Shown here: positions 1 through 6,876 of the stretch, in pieces
Layout: every line of letters begins with the position of its first letter
How positions within the stretch are numbered: position 1 is the first letter of the stretch
Assembly (NCBI GenBank): GCA_025362615.1
Contig: JANYFQ010000337.1
Span: forward strand, 1 to 7,635
DNA: 7,635 nt
Direction of reading: 5' to 3'
DNA from: Hymenobacter sp.
GTDB lineage: Bacteria; Bacteroidota; Bacteroidia; Cytophagales; Hymenobacteraceae
Made by a program: the position numbers and the translations under genes
The notes under the pieces: generated by a model
The model's database searches: none
What the model saw: only the letters and a program-made list of their open reading frames with translations
What the model was told of the DNA's origin: nothing

Positions 1-367
1 CTTCCCCGATATGTTTGCGCCCTACGACGCGGCGCTGCTGGCCCGCGCCACGGCCGCCGCCGCCGCCCTGGGCCAGGCCGGCACCACCCGCCAAGGCGTG
101 TACGCGAGCCTGCCCGGCCCGATGCTCGAAACCCCGGCCGAGTACCGCTATTTGCGCCTCATCGGGGCCGATGCCGTGGGCATGAGCACGGTGCCCGAGG
201 TCATCGCTGCCCGGCACCTGGGCCTGCCGGTGCTGGCCGTGTCCGTCATCACCGATTTGGCCGACCCGGCGCGGCTGAAACCCGTGGTGCTGGCCGATAT
301 TTTTGCCGCCGCTGCCGCCGCCGAGCCGCGCCTGACGGCGCTGATAAAGGCGGTGGTGGGCGGGTAA
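1..367 (+). CDS. punA: Purine-nucleoside phosphorylase, C-terminal part (5' truncated by window edge)
   Basis: This is the C-terminal portion of a trimeric-type (PNP-I) purine-nucleoside phosphorylase, a cytosolic purine-salvage enzyme that cleaves purine nucleosides with phosphate to free base and ribose-1-phosphate. The frame is open from base 2 (FPD precedes the first Met at 11), so that Met is internal and the true start lies outside the window. Seen in the sequence: GVYASLPGP, then LETPAE with the conserved base-binding Glu, then GADAVGMSTVPEV, the strongest family signature, then the strand SVITD. Members of this family usually have Asn where this protein has Asp (codon 254-256). The family usually runs to about 270-290 residues, so a little over half is missing. 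The TAA stop at 365-367 lies inside a palindrome shared with the convergent gene. The family call is firm; the substrate preference is not. Confidence 0.93.
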   Translation, partial: FPDMFAPYDAALLARATAAAAALGQAGTTRQGVYASLPGPMLETPAEYRYLRLIGADAVGMSTVPEVIAARHLGLPVLAVSVITDLADPARLKPVVLADIFAAAAAAEPRLTALIKAVVGG

Positions 368-390
368 CGCGGGGTTGAAACCCGCGCTAC
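364..390. repeat. Imperfect palindrome between convergent genes, holding both stop codons; possible bidirectional terminator
   Basis: Arms 364-373 and 381-390 pair at 9 of 10 positions (GTA then CGCGGG against CCCGCG then TAC, with one A/C mismatch) around a 7-base loop, GTTGAAA. The phosphorylase stop (365-367) lies in the left arm and the stop of the opposing gene (387-389, TAG on the - strand) in the right arm. No T-run follows on either strand, so it is not a textbook intrinsic terminator. It could end both transcripts, protect their 3' ends, or be one copy of a dispersed palindromic repeat. The palindrome is seen directly; the function is inferred. Confidence 0.6.
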
Positions 391-2285
391 CGTACTACCT
401 CCACCCAACCCTTGAAGCGCTGGCCGCTGGCCCCATTTTGCAGCAAGTAAAAATACGTGCCAGCGGGCTGGCCGGCGGCGCTCCAATGGTTGTCGTACCC
501 GGCTTGCCGGAAAACCCCGCGGCCCCAGCGGTTGAAAACGACGAGGCTCCAGGCGGCGGGGTTGGGCAGGTTGCGCGGGGCGAAAAAGTCGTTGAAACCA
601 TCGGCGTTGGGGGTGATGACGTTGGGGATTTCGACGGTGCAAATGCGGATGGTGGGCACCTCAATGCTGGCCGTGGCCCGGCACCCGGCGGGGCTGCTGG
701 CCACCACGGTGTAGCGGCCGGGCGCGGGCGCGGGGCGGCTGGGTTCGCTGGTGGTCAAGCCGTCGCTCCACACGAAAGTTGAGTTGGGTCGATGGCCCGT
801 CAGCCGCAGCGTGGCGGGTTCGGGAAGGCAGCGTTGGGTGGTGTCGAGGGGCGCGAAAAGCAGGGCGGCAGGCGGCTCCACTTCCAGCCGATGGGTAGCC
901 GTAACGAGCTGCCCCCCAGCGGGCGGCGTGGCCGTGAGTTGCACCTGGTACGTGCCAGAACCGGCGTAGCGGTGCTGCACGGCGCGGCCCTGGGCACGGT
1001 TGGCGGGGCCGGCGGCGGGCTCGCCGAAATCCCAGGCGAAAACGGCCCCGGCGGGGCCGCTTTGGGCGCGGAAATCCACGAGCTGGCCGTCGCACACGGC
1101 GGCGGAGGCCAGCAGTTGCACTGGCCGCTGGGCCAGGGCGTTGGGCAGGTTGGGCAGGCCCAGGAACCCGAAGCCGCCGGGCAGCGGCACGGCAGCGGGC
1201 TGGTAGTTGCAGGCGGTGCCGGCGCGGTTGGGGGTAAGGATGCAGCCCACGGCCCCGGCCCCGGCCTGGGCCACGTAAATGCGCCCATCCGGCCCGCGCT
1301 GCAAGCCGAAGGCCCCGCCCCCGGCCGGCACACCCGCCGCCAAGCGCACGGCCAGCGCGTTGGTCAGCAAATCAAGCTGGTAGAGGCCCAACACGGCTTC
1401 GCTGACGTAGAGTTTGGCGTTGTCGGGCGAAAATTCGAGGCCGTAGGGGGCGCTCAGGGCAGCAGGCAGCGCGGCCCGGCGTGGGTTGCCGACGCGGCCC
1501 GTGGCGTTGTCAAAATCAAACAATTCAACCCCAAAACCCGGCACCCCGGCGGCCAGGGTGCGGCCATCGGGCGCGGCCCGCAGCAGCACCGCCGGCCCCG
1601 CCAGGGTTGGGTGCGGGCGGCCCGCTGCGCTGCGTACCGGCCCCGGCGCGGGGCCACCGGCGGGCAGGTGGTAGGCCAGAAACTCGTCGGTATCCACGCC
1701 GTGAACCAGCACCCAATAGTCGGTGCCGTTGGCATGGCGCACGGCCGTCAGGGCCTCGGTGAGGCGGTAGCCAGGGGGCGTGATTCGCTGGCAGTTAGGC
1801 AGCAACACGTCGCCCAGGCCACCGCGCAGGCTCAAATCAACGACCGAATGCCGCAGCCCGCCCGCGAGTTGGTTTTCGATGGCATCCACCGTGAACAGGT
1901 GCAGGCGGGTGGCCGCGCCAGGGCTGGGGTTGGGGTCGGCCAGGAGCAGTACGCCCTGGGCCGCCGAAAAGCTGGAGCCGCTGAGAAAGCCGTTGGGCAT
2001 GGGCTGGTCGCGGCGGTCGCGCACCACCACGCCGCTGGCCGAACACAGCAGCGCCCCGGCCGAATCGGCCCAGGCCGCACAGGCTTCGGGGCTGACGAAG
2101 GCCCCGCCCAGCACACCCACCGGCAGCGCCGCCGGGCTACCGGGCACAAACTGCAACCCGCCCCGGTCGCCGAAGCGCCAGGCCGAGAATTCGGGCTGGG
2201 CCTGGGCACCAGAGGAGAAGGAAAGCAGTAAGCCCAGGCAGCAAGTAAAGCCGGCGCGACGAGCGAAATCAAATATAATCTGCAT
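387..2285 (-). CDS. Secreted WRFG-propeller/PKD protein with T9SS type B (gliding-motility-associated) C-terminal domain
   Basis: A 632-aa surface or secreted protein whose specific function I do not know. I chose the ATG at 2285 over the in-frame one at 2381 because it places a signal peptide (residues 1-29, ending GAQA before Q) at the N-terminus; the longer form puts 32 basic, non-signal residues in front. Domains in order: a propeller-like region at about 36-385 with WRFG, MPNG, LFTVDAIEN, SLRGGLGD, VELFDFD, YGLEFSPD, GPDGRIYV and GLPNLPN; a PKD domain at about 389-471 (FAWDFGEP, then YAGSGTYQVQLT); an Ig-like repeat at about 487-543 (FVWSDG, then GRYTVVASSPAGC); and the type B sorting domain at about 551-632. 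Families with this layout are exported by T9SS and are often adhesin-like or carbohydrate-binding. It lies 196 bases downstream of its paralog on the same strand, so co-transcription is possible. No Shine-Dalgarno is visible, as is usual in the phylum. Confidence 0.9.
   Translation of the reverse strand: MQIIFDFARRAGFTCCLGLLLSFSSGAQAQPEFSAWRFGDRGGLQFVPGSPAALPVGVLGGAFVSPEACAAWADSAGALLCSASGVVVRDRRDQPMPNGFLSGSSFSAAQGVLLLADPNPSPGAATRLHLFTVDAIENQLAGGLRHSVVDLSLRGGLGDVLLPNCQRITPPGYRLTEALTAVRHANGTDYWVLVHGVDTDEFLAYHLPAGGPAPGPVRSAAGRPHPTLAGPAVLLRAAPDGRTLAAGVPGFGVELFDFDNATGRVGNPRRAALPAALSAPYGLEFSPDNAKLYVSEAVLGLYQLDLLTNALAVRLAAGVPAGGGAFGLQRGPDGRIYVAQAGAGAVGCILTPNRAGTACNYQPAAVPLPGGFGFLGLPNLPNALAQRPVQLLASAAVCDGQLVDFRAQSGPAGAVFAWDFGEPAAGPANRAQGRAVQHRYAGSGTYQVQLTATPPAGGQLVTATHRLEVEPPAALLFAPLDTTQRCLPEPATLRLTGHRPNSTFVWSDGLTTSEPSRPAPAPGRYTVVASSPAGCRATASIEVPTIRICTVEIPNVITPNADGFNDFFAPRNLPNPAAWSLVVFNRWGRGVFRQAGYDNHWSAAGQPAGTYFYLLQNGASGQRFKGWVEVVR
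390..635 (-). other. T9SS type B C-terminal sorting domain (residues ~551-632 of the 632-aa protein)
   Basis: The region opens with VEIPNVITPNADGFNDFF, continues with SLVVFNRWGRGVF and ends with GTYFYLLQ and KGWVEVVR. IPNVITPN.DG.ND, FNRWG..VF and GTYFY are the hallmarks of the gliding-motility-associated C-terminal domain (CHU_C, SprB-like), known as the type B T9SS signal. In studied Bacteroidota, type B cargo needs the T9SS plus a PorP/SprF-like partner; no such partner gene lies next to it here. Confidence 0.92.
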
Positions 2286-2331
2286 CGAAAAAGATGCCCG
2301 GCACCGATTTTTTTCAGTTCTTAAAAACCGG

Positions 2332-2377
2332 AGCAGCCCCCGCAGTCCAGACAAATACCTGGGCCACCGGGGCTGCT
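2332..2377 (-). terminator. Candidate hairpin terminator or leader structure between the two T9SS genes
   Basis: A perfect 9-bp inverted repeat (AGCAGCCCC at 2332-2340, GGGGCTGCT at 2369-2377) encloses 28 bases, which contain a further CCAG/CTGG pair on the - strand. Read on the - strand, the stem is followed after four bases by five Ts, as in a weak intrinsic terminator. It lies about 47 bases before the start of the downstream 632-aa gene, so it could instead be a leader or attenuator structure for that gene. The structure is seen; the role is uncertain. Confidence 0.35.
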
Positions 2378-2412
2378 TCAATTGTCAAAAACTGGTCGGA
2401 TTCAATTTGTTG

Positions 2413-2448
2413 CAGGAATTAGGGCATAGCCGAAAACCGGCATTCCTG
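2413..2448 (-). terminator. Candidate 3' hairpin downstream of the 993-aa gene
   Basis: The outer arms CAGGAAT (2413-2419) and ATTCCTG (2442-2448) pair perfectly over 7 bp. Directly stacked on them is an inner 4-bp stem, GCCG (2429-2432) with CGGC (2438-2441), around an AAAAC loop; nine bases bulge on one side only. The hairpin begins about 34 bases past the stop of the 993-aa gene on the - strand. There is no T-run, so a role in termination or 3'-end stability is only a guess. Confidence 0.28.
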
Positions 2449-2481
2449 GCCCAGCAGCCTAACAACCGCAAACCGCTGGCT

Positions 2482-5463
2482 TTATTGCACCGCCACGCGG
2501 CGGCTCACGCGCCCGCTGGCGCTGGCCACCTGCACCGTGTAAATCCCCTGCGGCAAGCCCGCCAACGATACGGCCGCAGCGGCCGGGGCGGCGGCCACCG
2601 TTTGCTGCCGCACCACCTGGCCCAAGCCATTGAGCAGGCGGACCGTAAGGGCCTGACCAGCCAGCGCAGCCGGGCGGCTCAGCCACAGTTGGTCGTGCGC
2701 GGGGTTGGGGTACAGGCTGATGTCGGCCAGGGCGGGCACCGGGCGGCCACCGCCGGGCCGGGCCGGGTTGAGCAACACAAAGAAGCGGCCCGTTTGGGCA
2801 GTTGCCGGGGCCACGAAGGCGTAGCTGGTGTGCGGCGTGAGCAAGGTGAGGGTGCCGGTGTGCGTGTCGCGGAGTTGGGCCGTGGTGCCGGCCGGCAGGT
2901 TCAGCAGCTCGCGCACCACGAGCGTGTAGCTGCCGGGCTGGTTTGCCAGCACGCGCAAGGGCAACACCACCGGCGTGGTGCCCAACGGCGGTAAGCCATT
3001 CACTCCCAACAGTTCATTGCCACTTTCAAACCCGAGGCTGCACGGGCCAGCGGCAACCTTGTAGGCATCGAAGGCCCGGTCGAACCCCGGCGTGGCTCCC
3101 GTTTCGAGGTAGGCCACGGCTTCGTCGGCGGGGCCGCTGCGGCCTTGCAGGGCCAGGCGCAGCAACGGCCGGGTTTCGGCCGCACCGCGCTGAAAATCAG
3201 GGTTGGCGTAGCCCGTGAGGCGGGCGGCGTTGGTCAGGGCCAACGCGCCGGGCGTGGCGGCCGACGAGGTACGCACGAAAAAGCCCCGGCCCAGCGCAAT
3301 TTCATCGCCGCCGCCGTTCAGCCCCACGCGGTTTACGAAGCTGGCGTAGCCGCCCGCGTACTGCCCCGACGCCTGAAAAACGTACACCGCATCGTCCAGC
3401 CCGGTGGCCCCGGCAAACGCCTGCGTCCAACTAATGGGGGCCGGGTACGGGTTGCCCAAAAAGTGCCAGCCGGCCTGCAAGCCCGCGCCCCGGCCCAGGC
3501 CAGTGCGCGTGAAATTGCCGTTGTGCAGCAGCCCGCGAAAGGCAAAGGTTTCGCCGGCCACCATGTTGAGGGTGTAGCCGGTGGCATCGGCCAGGGGCAC
3601 GGCCGCCGTGGCGGGCGAAAACCATCCCCGGTCGAAATCGGCCAGGGTCGCGCCGGGCGTCGTCACGCGGGTTTGGTCGTAGGAATAAACGGTCGGGAAA
3701 GGAGTCACGGTGTTGCCCACCGTGTTGTAATCGGGGTTAAAAACGGGCGTGAAATTGGGGGTGGCCAGGCTGGCCACCGTGGCCCCGGCCACGGGCGCGG
3801 CTACGTGGCGGTAGCCGAGGCCCACGTATTGGGCCGGCCCCACGTAGCGCTGCACGGTGGCGGGGCCGGTTACGCGGGCGGTGCCGTTGTTCACCACCAT
3901 GGCGGTGCCGTTGGCATCGGAGCGCAGGGTGAGCAAGCGGCCGGCGGGGTCCAGGTTGCCAATCAGGGCCAGTACCTGGGTTAGGGTTACGTCGGTGACC
4001 AGCGCCGCGCCGGCGGCCCCCACCAACAGGTTGCCCAGCGTGAACGGCTGGCCCCCAAGCTGCTGCGAGGCCGCGCCGTTGGTGGCCAGTGTGCCCTCGC
4101 CCTGCAAGGTGCCGGTGGCAGTGAGGTCGGCGCTCAGGATGAGGGTGCCGCCTGCGGCCAGCGTCATCGACGCTCCGCTTTCGATGGCAAACGCGCGGTG
4201 GGCCACGGGTCCGCTCAGGATGGGCATCCGCACGGCGGCGGCCGGAATCGTCACGTCGTCGGTGGCGCTGGGCACGTAGCCCGCGTTCCAGTTGCCGGGC
4301 AGCAGGTAATCGATGCTGACGTTGCCGGTCCAGTAATTGACCACGGCGGCGTAGGAGTTGGGAAAGTTGGGCAACCCAATCCGCGTTTGCACGCCAGTGC
4401 CCAAAAACGCCCCGTTGTTTTGGAAACCACAAGCAGTGCCGGCTGCATCGGGGGTTGGAATGACCGCCAGGTAATTACTACGGTCAACACCCACGTAAAT
4501 GCGGTTGTCGGGCCCCCGCAGAACGCCGCCGGTGAAATTGCTGGCGATGCCGATAGTCACCACCGCATTGCTGTTGGACAAATCGACTTGGAACACGCTC
4601 TGGCCCACCAAATCCGTCATGTAGAGCTTGCTGCCATCAGCCGAAAATTCCAGGCCGTAATAATATTGCGCCGAAATGCTGACGGTTTGCGCGTTGGTTA
4701 CGGCCCCGGTAGCGCGGTCAAAATCGAATAACTCCAGGCCATTATCGCGCTGGGCCACGGCCAGGCGGGTGCCAGCGGGCGAGGCCCGCAAATAGCCGCC
4801 TGCGTTGTTGTAAGGCCCGCCGCCGCCACGGTGTACCAACCCTACGCTGCTCACCACGGGCATTGTTTGCAGGCCGGCGGGGGTCAGCAAAAAGCTGTAA
4901 AAACGGTTGGTTCCCCAGCCGTGAACGATAACCCAATAATCACGGCCATTGGCTAACTGTATGGCCGTTAGCTTCTCCGTCACCTGCACCAGGCCGCCGG
5001 GCAGCGCCACCGCCACGTCTTTCACGGTGCCAATGTCGCCCAAGCCACCGCGCAGGCTCATGTCCACCACGGAATAGCGCAAGCCACTGGCCAACCCGTT
5101 TTCGATGGCATCCACCGTAAATAAATAATATTCCTGCGTACTACCAGGCTTGGGCAGCAGCAGCGCCCCCTGCGTGGCCGAAGCGCTGCTGCCCGACAGC
5201 GCCCCGTTGGGCATGGGCGCGTTGTTGCGGTCCCAAACCTGCACGGCGTTGGTGTAACACAGCAGATTACCTGCCCCATCCGAAACCGAGGAACCCGCTT
5301 CGTAGCTCGTCAGGGCACTGCCCGTAGCCGCCGTTGGCGGGCCGGTAGCCGGAAAAACCAGCCCGACCTGGTTGCCAAACCGCCAGTTGCTGGTGGCCGG
5401 TTGTGCCTGAGCAATGTGGCTGAACACAAGCGCGAACAGCAGCAAAGAATAGATTTTTTTCAT
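2482..5463 (-). CDS. Secreted WRFG-propeller/beta-helix-like protein with T9SS type A C-terminal domain
   Basis: A 993-aa secreted protein whose exact function I do not recognise. The ATG at 5463 gives a clean signal peptide (MKKIYSLLLFALVFSHIAQA, residues 1-20, cut before Q). Residues about 25-372 form the same propeller-like module as the downstream 632-aa protein (WRFGNQVG, MPNGALSGSS, FTVDAIENGL, SLRGGLGD, LELFDFDRATG, GLEFSADGSKLY, RGPDNRIYV, GLPNFPNS). Residues about 378-535 look like a right-handed beta-helix repeat region (GNWNAGYVPSATDDVTIP, followed by short IESGASMTL-type turns). Residues about 536-900 resemble a region frequent in Hymenobacter-like surface proteins (GYRHVAAPV, GWHFLGNPYPAPISW). 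A type A sorting domain ends the protein. A Bacteroidota-type promoter lies upstream, and the gene is divergent from pseC. The 632-aa paralog follows 196 bases downstream. No Shine-Dalgarno is visible. It may act in adhesion, glycan binding or the cell-surface layer. Confidence 0.92.
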   Translation of the reverse strand: MKKIYSLLLFALVFSHIAQAQPATSNWRFGNQVGLVFPATGPPTAATGSALTSYEAGSSVSDGAGNLLCYTNAVQVWDRNNAPMPNGALSGSSASATQGALLLPKPGSTQEYYLFTVDAIENGLASGLRYSVVDMSLRGGLGDIGTVKDVAVALPGGLVQVTEKLTAIQLANGRDYWVIVHGWGTNRFYSFLLTPAGLQTMPVVSSVGLVHRGGGGPYNNAGGYLRASPAGTRLAVAQRDNGLELFDFDRATGAVTNAQTVSISAQYYYGLEFSADGSKLYMTDLVGQSVFQVDLSNSNAVVTIGIASNFTGGVLRGPDNRIYVGVDRSNYLAVIPTPDAAGTACGFQNNGAFLGTGVQTRIGLPNFPNSYAAVVNYWTGNVSIDYLLPGNWNAGYVPSATDDVTIPAAAVRMPILSGPVAHRAFAIESGASMTLAAGGTLILSADLTATGTLQGEGTLATNGAASQQLGGQPFTLGNLLVGAAGAALVTDVTLTQVLALIGNLDPAGRLLTLRSDANGTAMVVNNGTARVTGPATVQRYVGPAQYVGLGYRHVAAPVAGATVASLATPNFTPVFNPDYNTVGNTVTPFPTVYSYDQTRVTTPGATLADFDRGWFSPATAAVPLADATGYTLNMVAGETFAFRGLLHNGNFTRTGLGRGAGLQAGWHFLGNPYPAPISWTQAFAGATGLDDAVYVFQASGQYAGGYASFVNRVGLNGGGDEIALGRGFFVRTSSAATPGALALTNAARLTGYANPDFQRGAAETRPLLRLALQGRSGPADEAVAYLETGATPGFDRAFDAYKVAAGPCSLGFESGNELLGVNGLPPLGTTPVVLPLRVLANQPGSYTLVVRELLNLPAGTTAQLRDTHTGTLTLLTPHTSYAFVAPATAQTGRFFVLLNPARPGGGRPVPALADISLYPNPAHDQLWLSRPAALAGQALTVRLLNGLGQVVRQQTVAAAPAAAAVSLAGLPQGIYTVQVASASGRVSRRVAVQ
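2485..2751 (-). other. T9SS type A C-terminal sorting domain (residues ~905-993 of the 993-aa protein)
   Basis: The motif sequence is ISLYPNPAHDQLWL, then VRLLNGLGQVV, then LPQGIYTVQV and a final basic-hydrophobic strand (RVSRRVAVQ). The YPNP motif, the central 'L.N..GQ.V' strand and the 'G.Y.V.V' strand are the defining elements of the T9SS type A signal. In studied species this domain is removed at the cell surface by the PorU sortase, and the cargo is released or joined to anionic lipopolysaccharide. Confidence 0.93.
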
Positions 5464-5516
5464 GGGAAATAAGGAATGGATGAGTGAGTAAAAAACGCAG
5501 GAAAATCATGCACTGA

Positions 5517-5546
5517 CAAAAATAGCTCATTTGTCCTTAGCTCAAA
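5517..5546 (-). promoter_or_regulatory. Bacteroidota-type promoter for the 993-aa T9SS gene
   Basis: On the - strand, TATTTTTG (5517-5524) fits the -7 consensus TAnnTTTG, and TTTG (5543-5546) stands at the -33 position with an 18-base spacer, close to the usual 19-22. Transcription would begin near 5510, giving a leader of about 45 bases before the ATG at 5463. Both boxes are seen; their use is inferred. Confidence 0.6.
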
Positions 5547-5572
5547 CCTGCCGCTCAAAGCGTCGGTTTCTT

Positions 5573-5580
5573 TACCTTTG
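5573..5580 (+). promoter_or_regulatory. -7 promoter box (TACCTTTG) immediately upstream of pseC
   Basis: TACCTTTG matches the Bacteroidota -7 consensus exactly and ends only 7 bases before the ATG at 5588. Transcription would start within a few bases of the start codon, making the mRNA leaderless or nearly so. No TTTG is present at the normal -33 distance; the nearest (5530-5533) is 39 bases away. An AGGAG (5581-5585) lies 2 bases from the ATG, too close to act as a normal ribosome-binding site. Confidence 0.5.
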
Positions 5581-5587
5581 AGGAGCC

Positions 5588-6787
5588 ATGCCTGCCCCTG
5601 CCTTTCTTCCTAGCCGCCCCCTGCCCTACGGCCGCCAAAACATCACAGCCGCCGATGTAGCGGCCGTCACCGAAGCGCTGCAAGCCGATATGCTCACGCA
5701 AGGCCCCACCGTGGCCGCCTTCGAAACCGCCTTTGCGGGGTACGTCGGCTCAAAATACGCCGTGGCCGTGGCCAACGGCACGGCCGCGCTGCACCTCTGC
5801 GCCCTGGCCCTGAACGTGCAGCCCGGCCAGCGCGTCATCACCTCGCCCATCACCTTCGCGGCTTCGGCCAACTGCGTGCGCTACTGCGGCGGCGAAGTAC
5901 AATTTGCCGACATCGACCCGAATACTGGATTGGTGGATTTAAGCTTGGTACGAAGGCTTTTGGAAGCCCACCCCAAAGGCTATTTCTCCGGTTTTATCCC
6001 CGTCGATTTTGCCGGACTGGCCGTCGATTTGGAGGCCGCCCGCGCCCTGGCCGACGAGTTCGGCCTCTGGATAATCGAGGACTCGTGCCACGCACCGGGC
6101 GGCTTTTTTATTGACTCGCAAGGCCAGGAGCAGCGTTGCGGCAACGGCCGCTTTGCCAACCTGGCCATCTTCAGCTTTCATCCCGTCAAGCACATCGCCA
6201 CCGGCGAAGGTGGCATGATAACTACCAACGACGAAGCCCTTTACCGCCGCCTGCTGCGCCTGCGTACCCACGGCATTACCCGCGAGGCGGCTACGTTTGC
6301 CCACCCCAACGAGGGCGGCTGGTACATGGAAATGCAGGAACTGGGTTACAATTACCGCCTCCCCGATTTCAACTGCGCCCTCGGTCTGAGCCAACTCCAA
6401 CGCGCCGGCGCGGGCCTCGCCCGCCGCCGCGAGCTGGCCGCCCGCTACGACGCGGCTTTTGCCCAAATGCCCGGCCTGCAAGTGCTGGCCCCCGGCCGCC
6501 CCGGCCACGCTTACCACCTCTACGTCATCCAAATAGCCGACCGCAAAGGGCTGTACGATTTCCTCAAAAACCGCCAGATTTTTGCCCAGGTACACTACAT
6601 TCCGGTGCATCGAATGCCGTATTACGAAAGCCTGGGCTGGCGCGTGGGCGACTTCCCACTGGCCGAAAAATACTACGCCAACTGCCTCAGCATTCCGCTT
6701 TTTCCAACCCTCACCAACGAGGAGCAGGACTATGTAGTGACCTGCGTGACGGAATTTTTAACGAGCGGTAACGCTGCGCTTAATTGA
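5588..6787 (+). CDS. pseC: PseC-type aminotransferase (UDP-4-amino-4,6-dideoxy-N-acetyl-beta-L-altrosamine transaminase)
   Basis: A 399-aa PLP-dependent enzyme of the DegT/DnrJ/EryC1/StrS family. PseC moves an amino group, usually from glutamate, onto the 4-keto-6-deoxy-L-sugar nucleotide made by PseB, the second step towards pseudaminic acid in the cytoplasm. Seen: PYGRQNIT at 13-20 and LTQGP at 36-40, both typical of PseC; the cofactor-phosphate loop NGTAALH at 63-69; SPITFAASANC at 86-96; IEDSCHA at 163-169 with the Asp that pairs with the pyridine nitrogen; the Schiff-base Lys201 in FSFHPVKHIATGEGG; LRTHGITR at 225-232; and GYNYRLPDFNCALG at 253-266. The length is normal for the family. 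The start at 5588 is backed by the promoter box just before it. The neighbouring methylase and SpsF-type gene support a nonulosonic-acid role over other sugar aminotransferases. A close relative making a similar 4-amino sugar is the main alternative. Confidence 0.9.
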   Translation: MPAPAFLPSRPLPYGRQNITAADVAAVTEALQADMLTQGPTVAAFETAFAGYVGSKYAVAVANGTAALHLCALALNVQPGQRVITSPITFAASANCVRYCGGEVQFADIDPNTGLVDLSLVRRLLEAHPKGYFSGFIPVDFAGLAVDLEAARALADEFGLWIIEDSCHAPGGFFIDSQGQEQRCGNGRFANLAIFSFHPVKHIATGEGGMITTNDEALYRRLLRLRTHGITREAATFAHPNEGGWYMEMQELGYNYRLPDFNCALGLSQLQRAGAGLARRRELAARYDAAFAQMPGLQVLAPGRPGHAYHLYVIQIADRKGLYDFLKNRQIFAQVHYIPVHRMPYYESLGWRVGDFPLAEKYYANCLSIPLFPTLTNEEQDYVVTCVTEFLTSGNAALN

Positions 6788-6796
6788 AAAACGAGG

Positions 6797-6876
6797 AATG
6801 AAAAATTGGCGGACCCTGCTCAAATTCTTCACTCCTCATTCCTTATTAAGTGCAGCGTCATCCCTCATTTTTCATT
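6797..6876. repeat. Repeat-rich pseC-methylase gap with inverted and degenerate direct repeats
   Basis: A perfect 10-bp inverted repeat is present: AATGAAAAAT (6797-6806) against ATTTTTCATT (6867-6876). A competing 8-bp pair overlaps it: AGGAATGA (6794-6801) against TCATTCCT (6836-6843). The same strand also holds repeated CTCATT units (CCTCATTCC near 6834, CCCTCATTTTTCATT near 6862). The stretch is AT-rich compared with the genes on either side. It could fold into alternative hairpins upstream of the methylase or be a fragment of a dispersed intergenic repeat. Confidence 0.5.

Noticed and set aside
792..2231. Long open frame (479 codons) on the + strand opposite the 632-aa gene
   Set aside because: It is antisense to a gene with a signal peptide and clear domains, and its product is low-complexity Gly/Arg/Ala/His-rich, as expected from GC-rich shadow frames.
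2270..2277. Perfect reverse-strand TAnnTTTG box (TATATTTG)
   Set aside because: It lies inside the signal-peptide codons, downstream of the chosen start at 2285, so it cannot drive that gene as annotated; most likely chance in an AT-rich patch.
2351..2358. TATTTG on the - strand as a promoter for the 632-aa gene
   Set aside because: The two-base gap of the consensus is missing and the nearest upstream TTTG is too far away.
2286..2381. Longer N-terminus for the 632-aa protein from an ATG at 2381
   Set aside because: It would put 32 basic residues before the signal peptide and run through the inverted repeat at 2332-2377; the start at 2285 is better.
1780..2994. Open frame of 404 codons on the + strand spanning the gap between the two T9SS genes
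   Set aside because: It overlaps the ends of both real genes in antisense and shows no recognisable motif; chance in GC-rich DNA explains it.
3145..3984. Open frame of 279 codons on the + strand opposite the 993-aa gene
   Set aside because: Shadow frame with Gly/Arg/Val-biased composition and no domain.
5939..6610. Open frame of 223 codons on the - strand opposite pseC
   Set aside because: The + strand frame carries every catalytic motif of PseC; this antisense frame has none.
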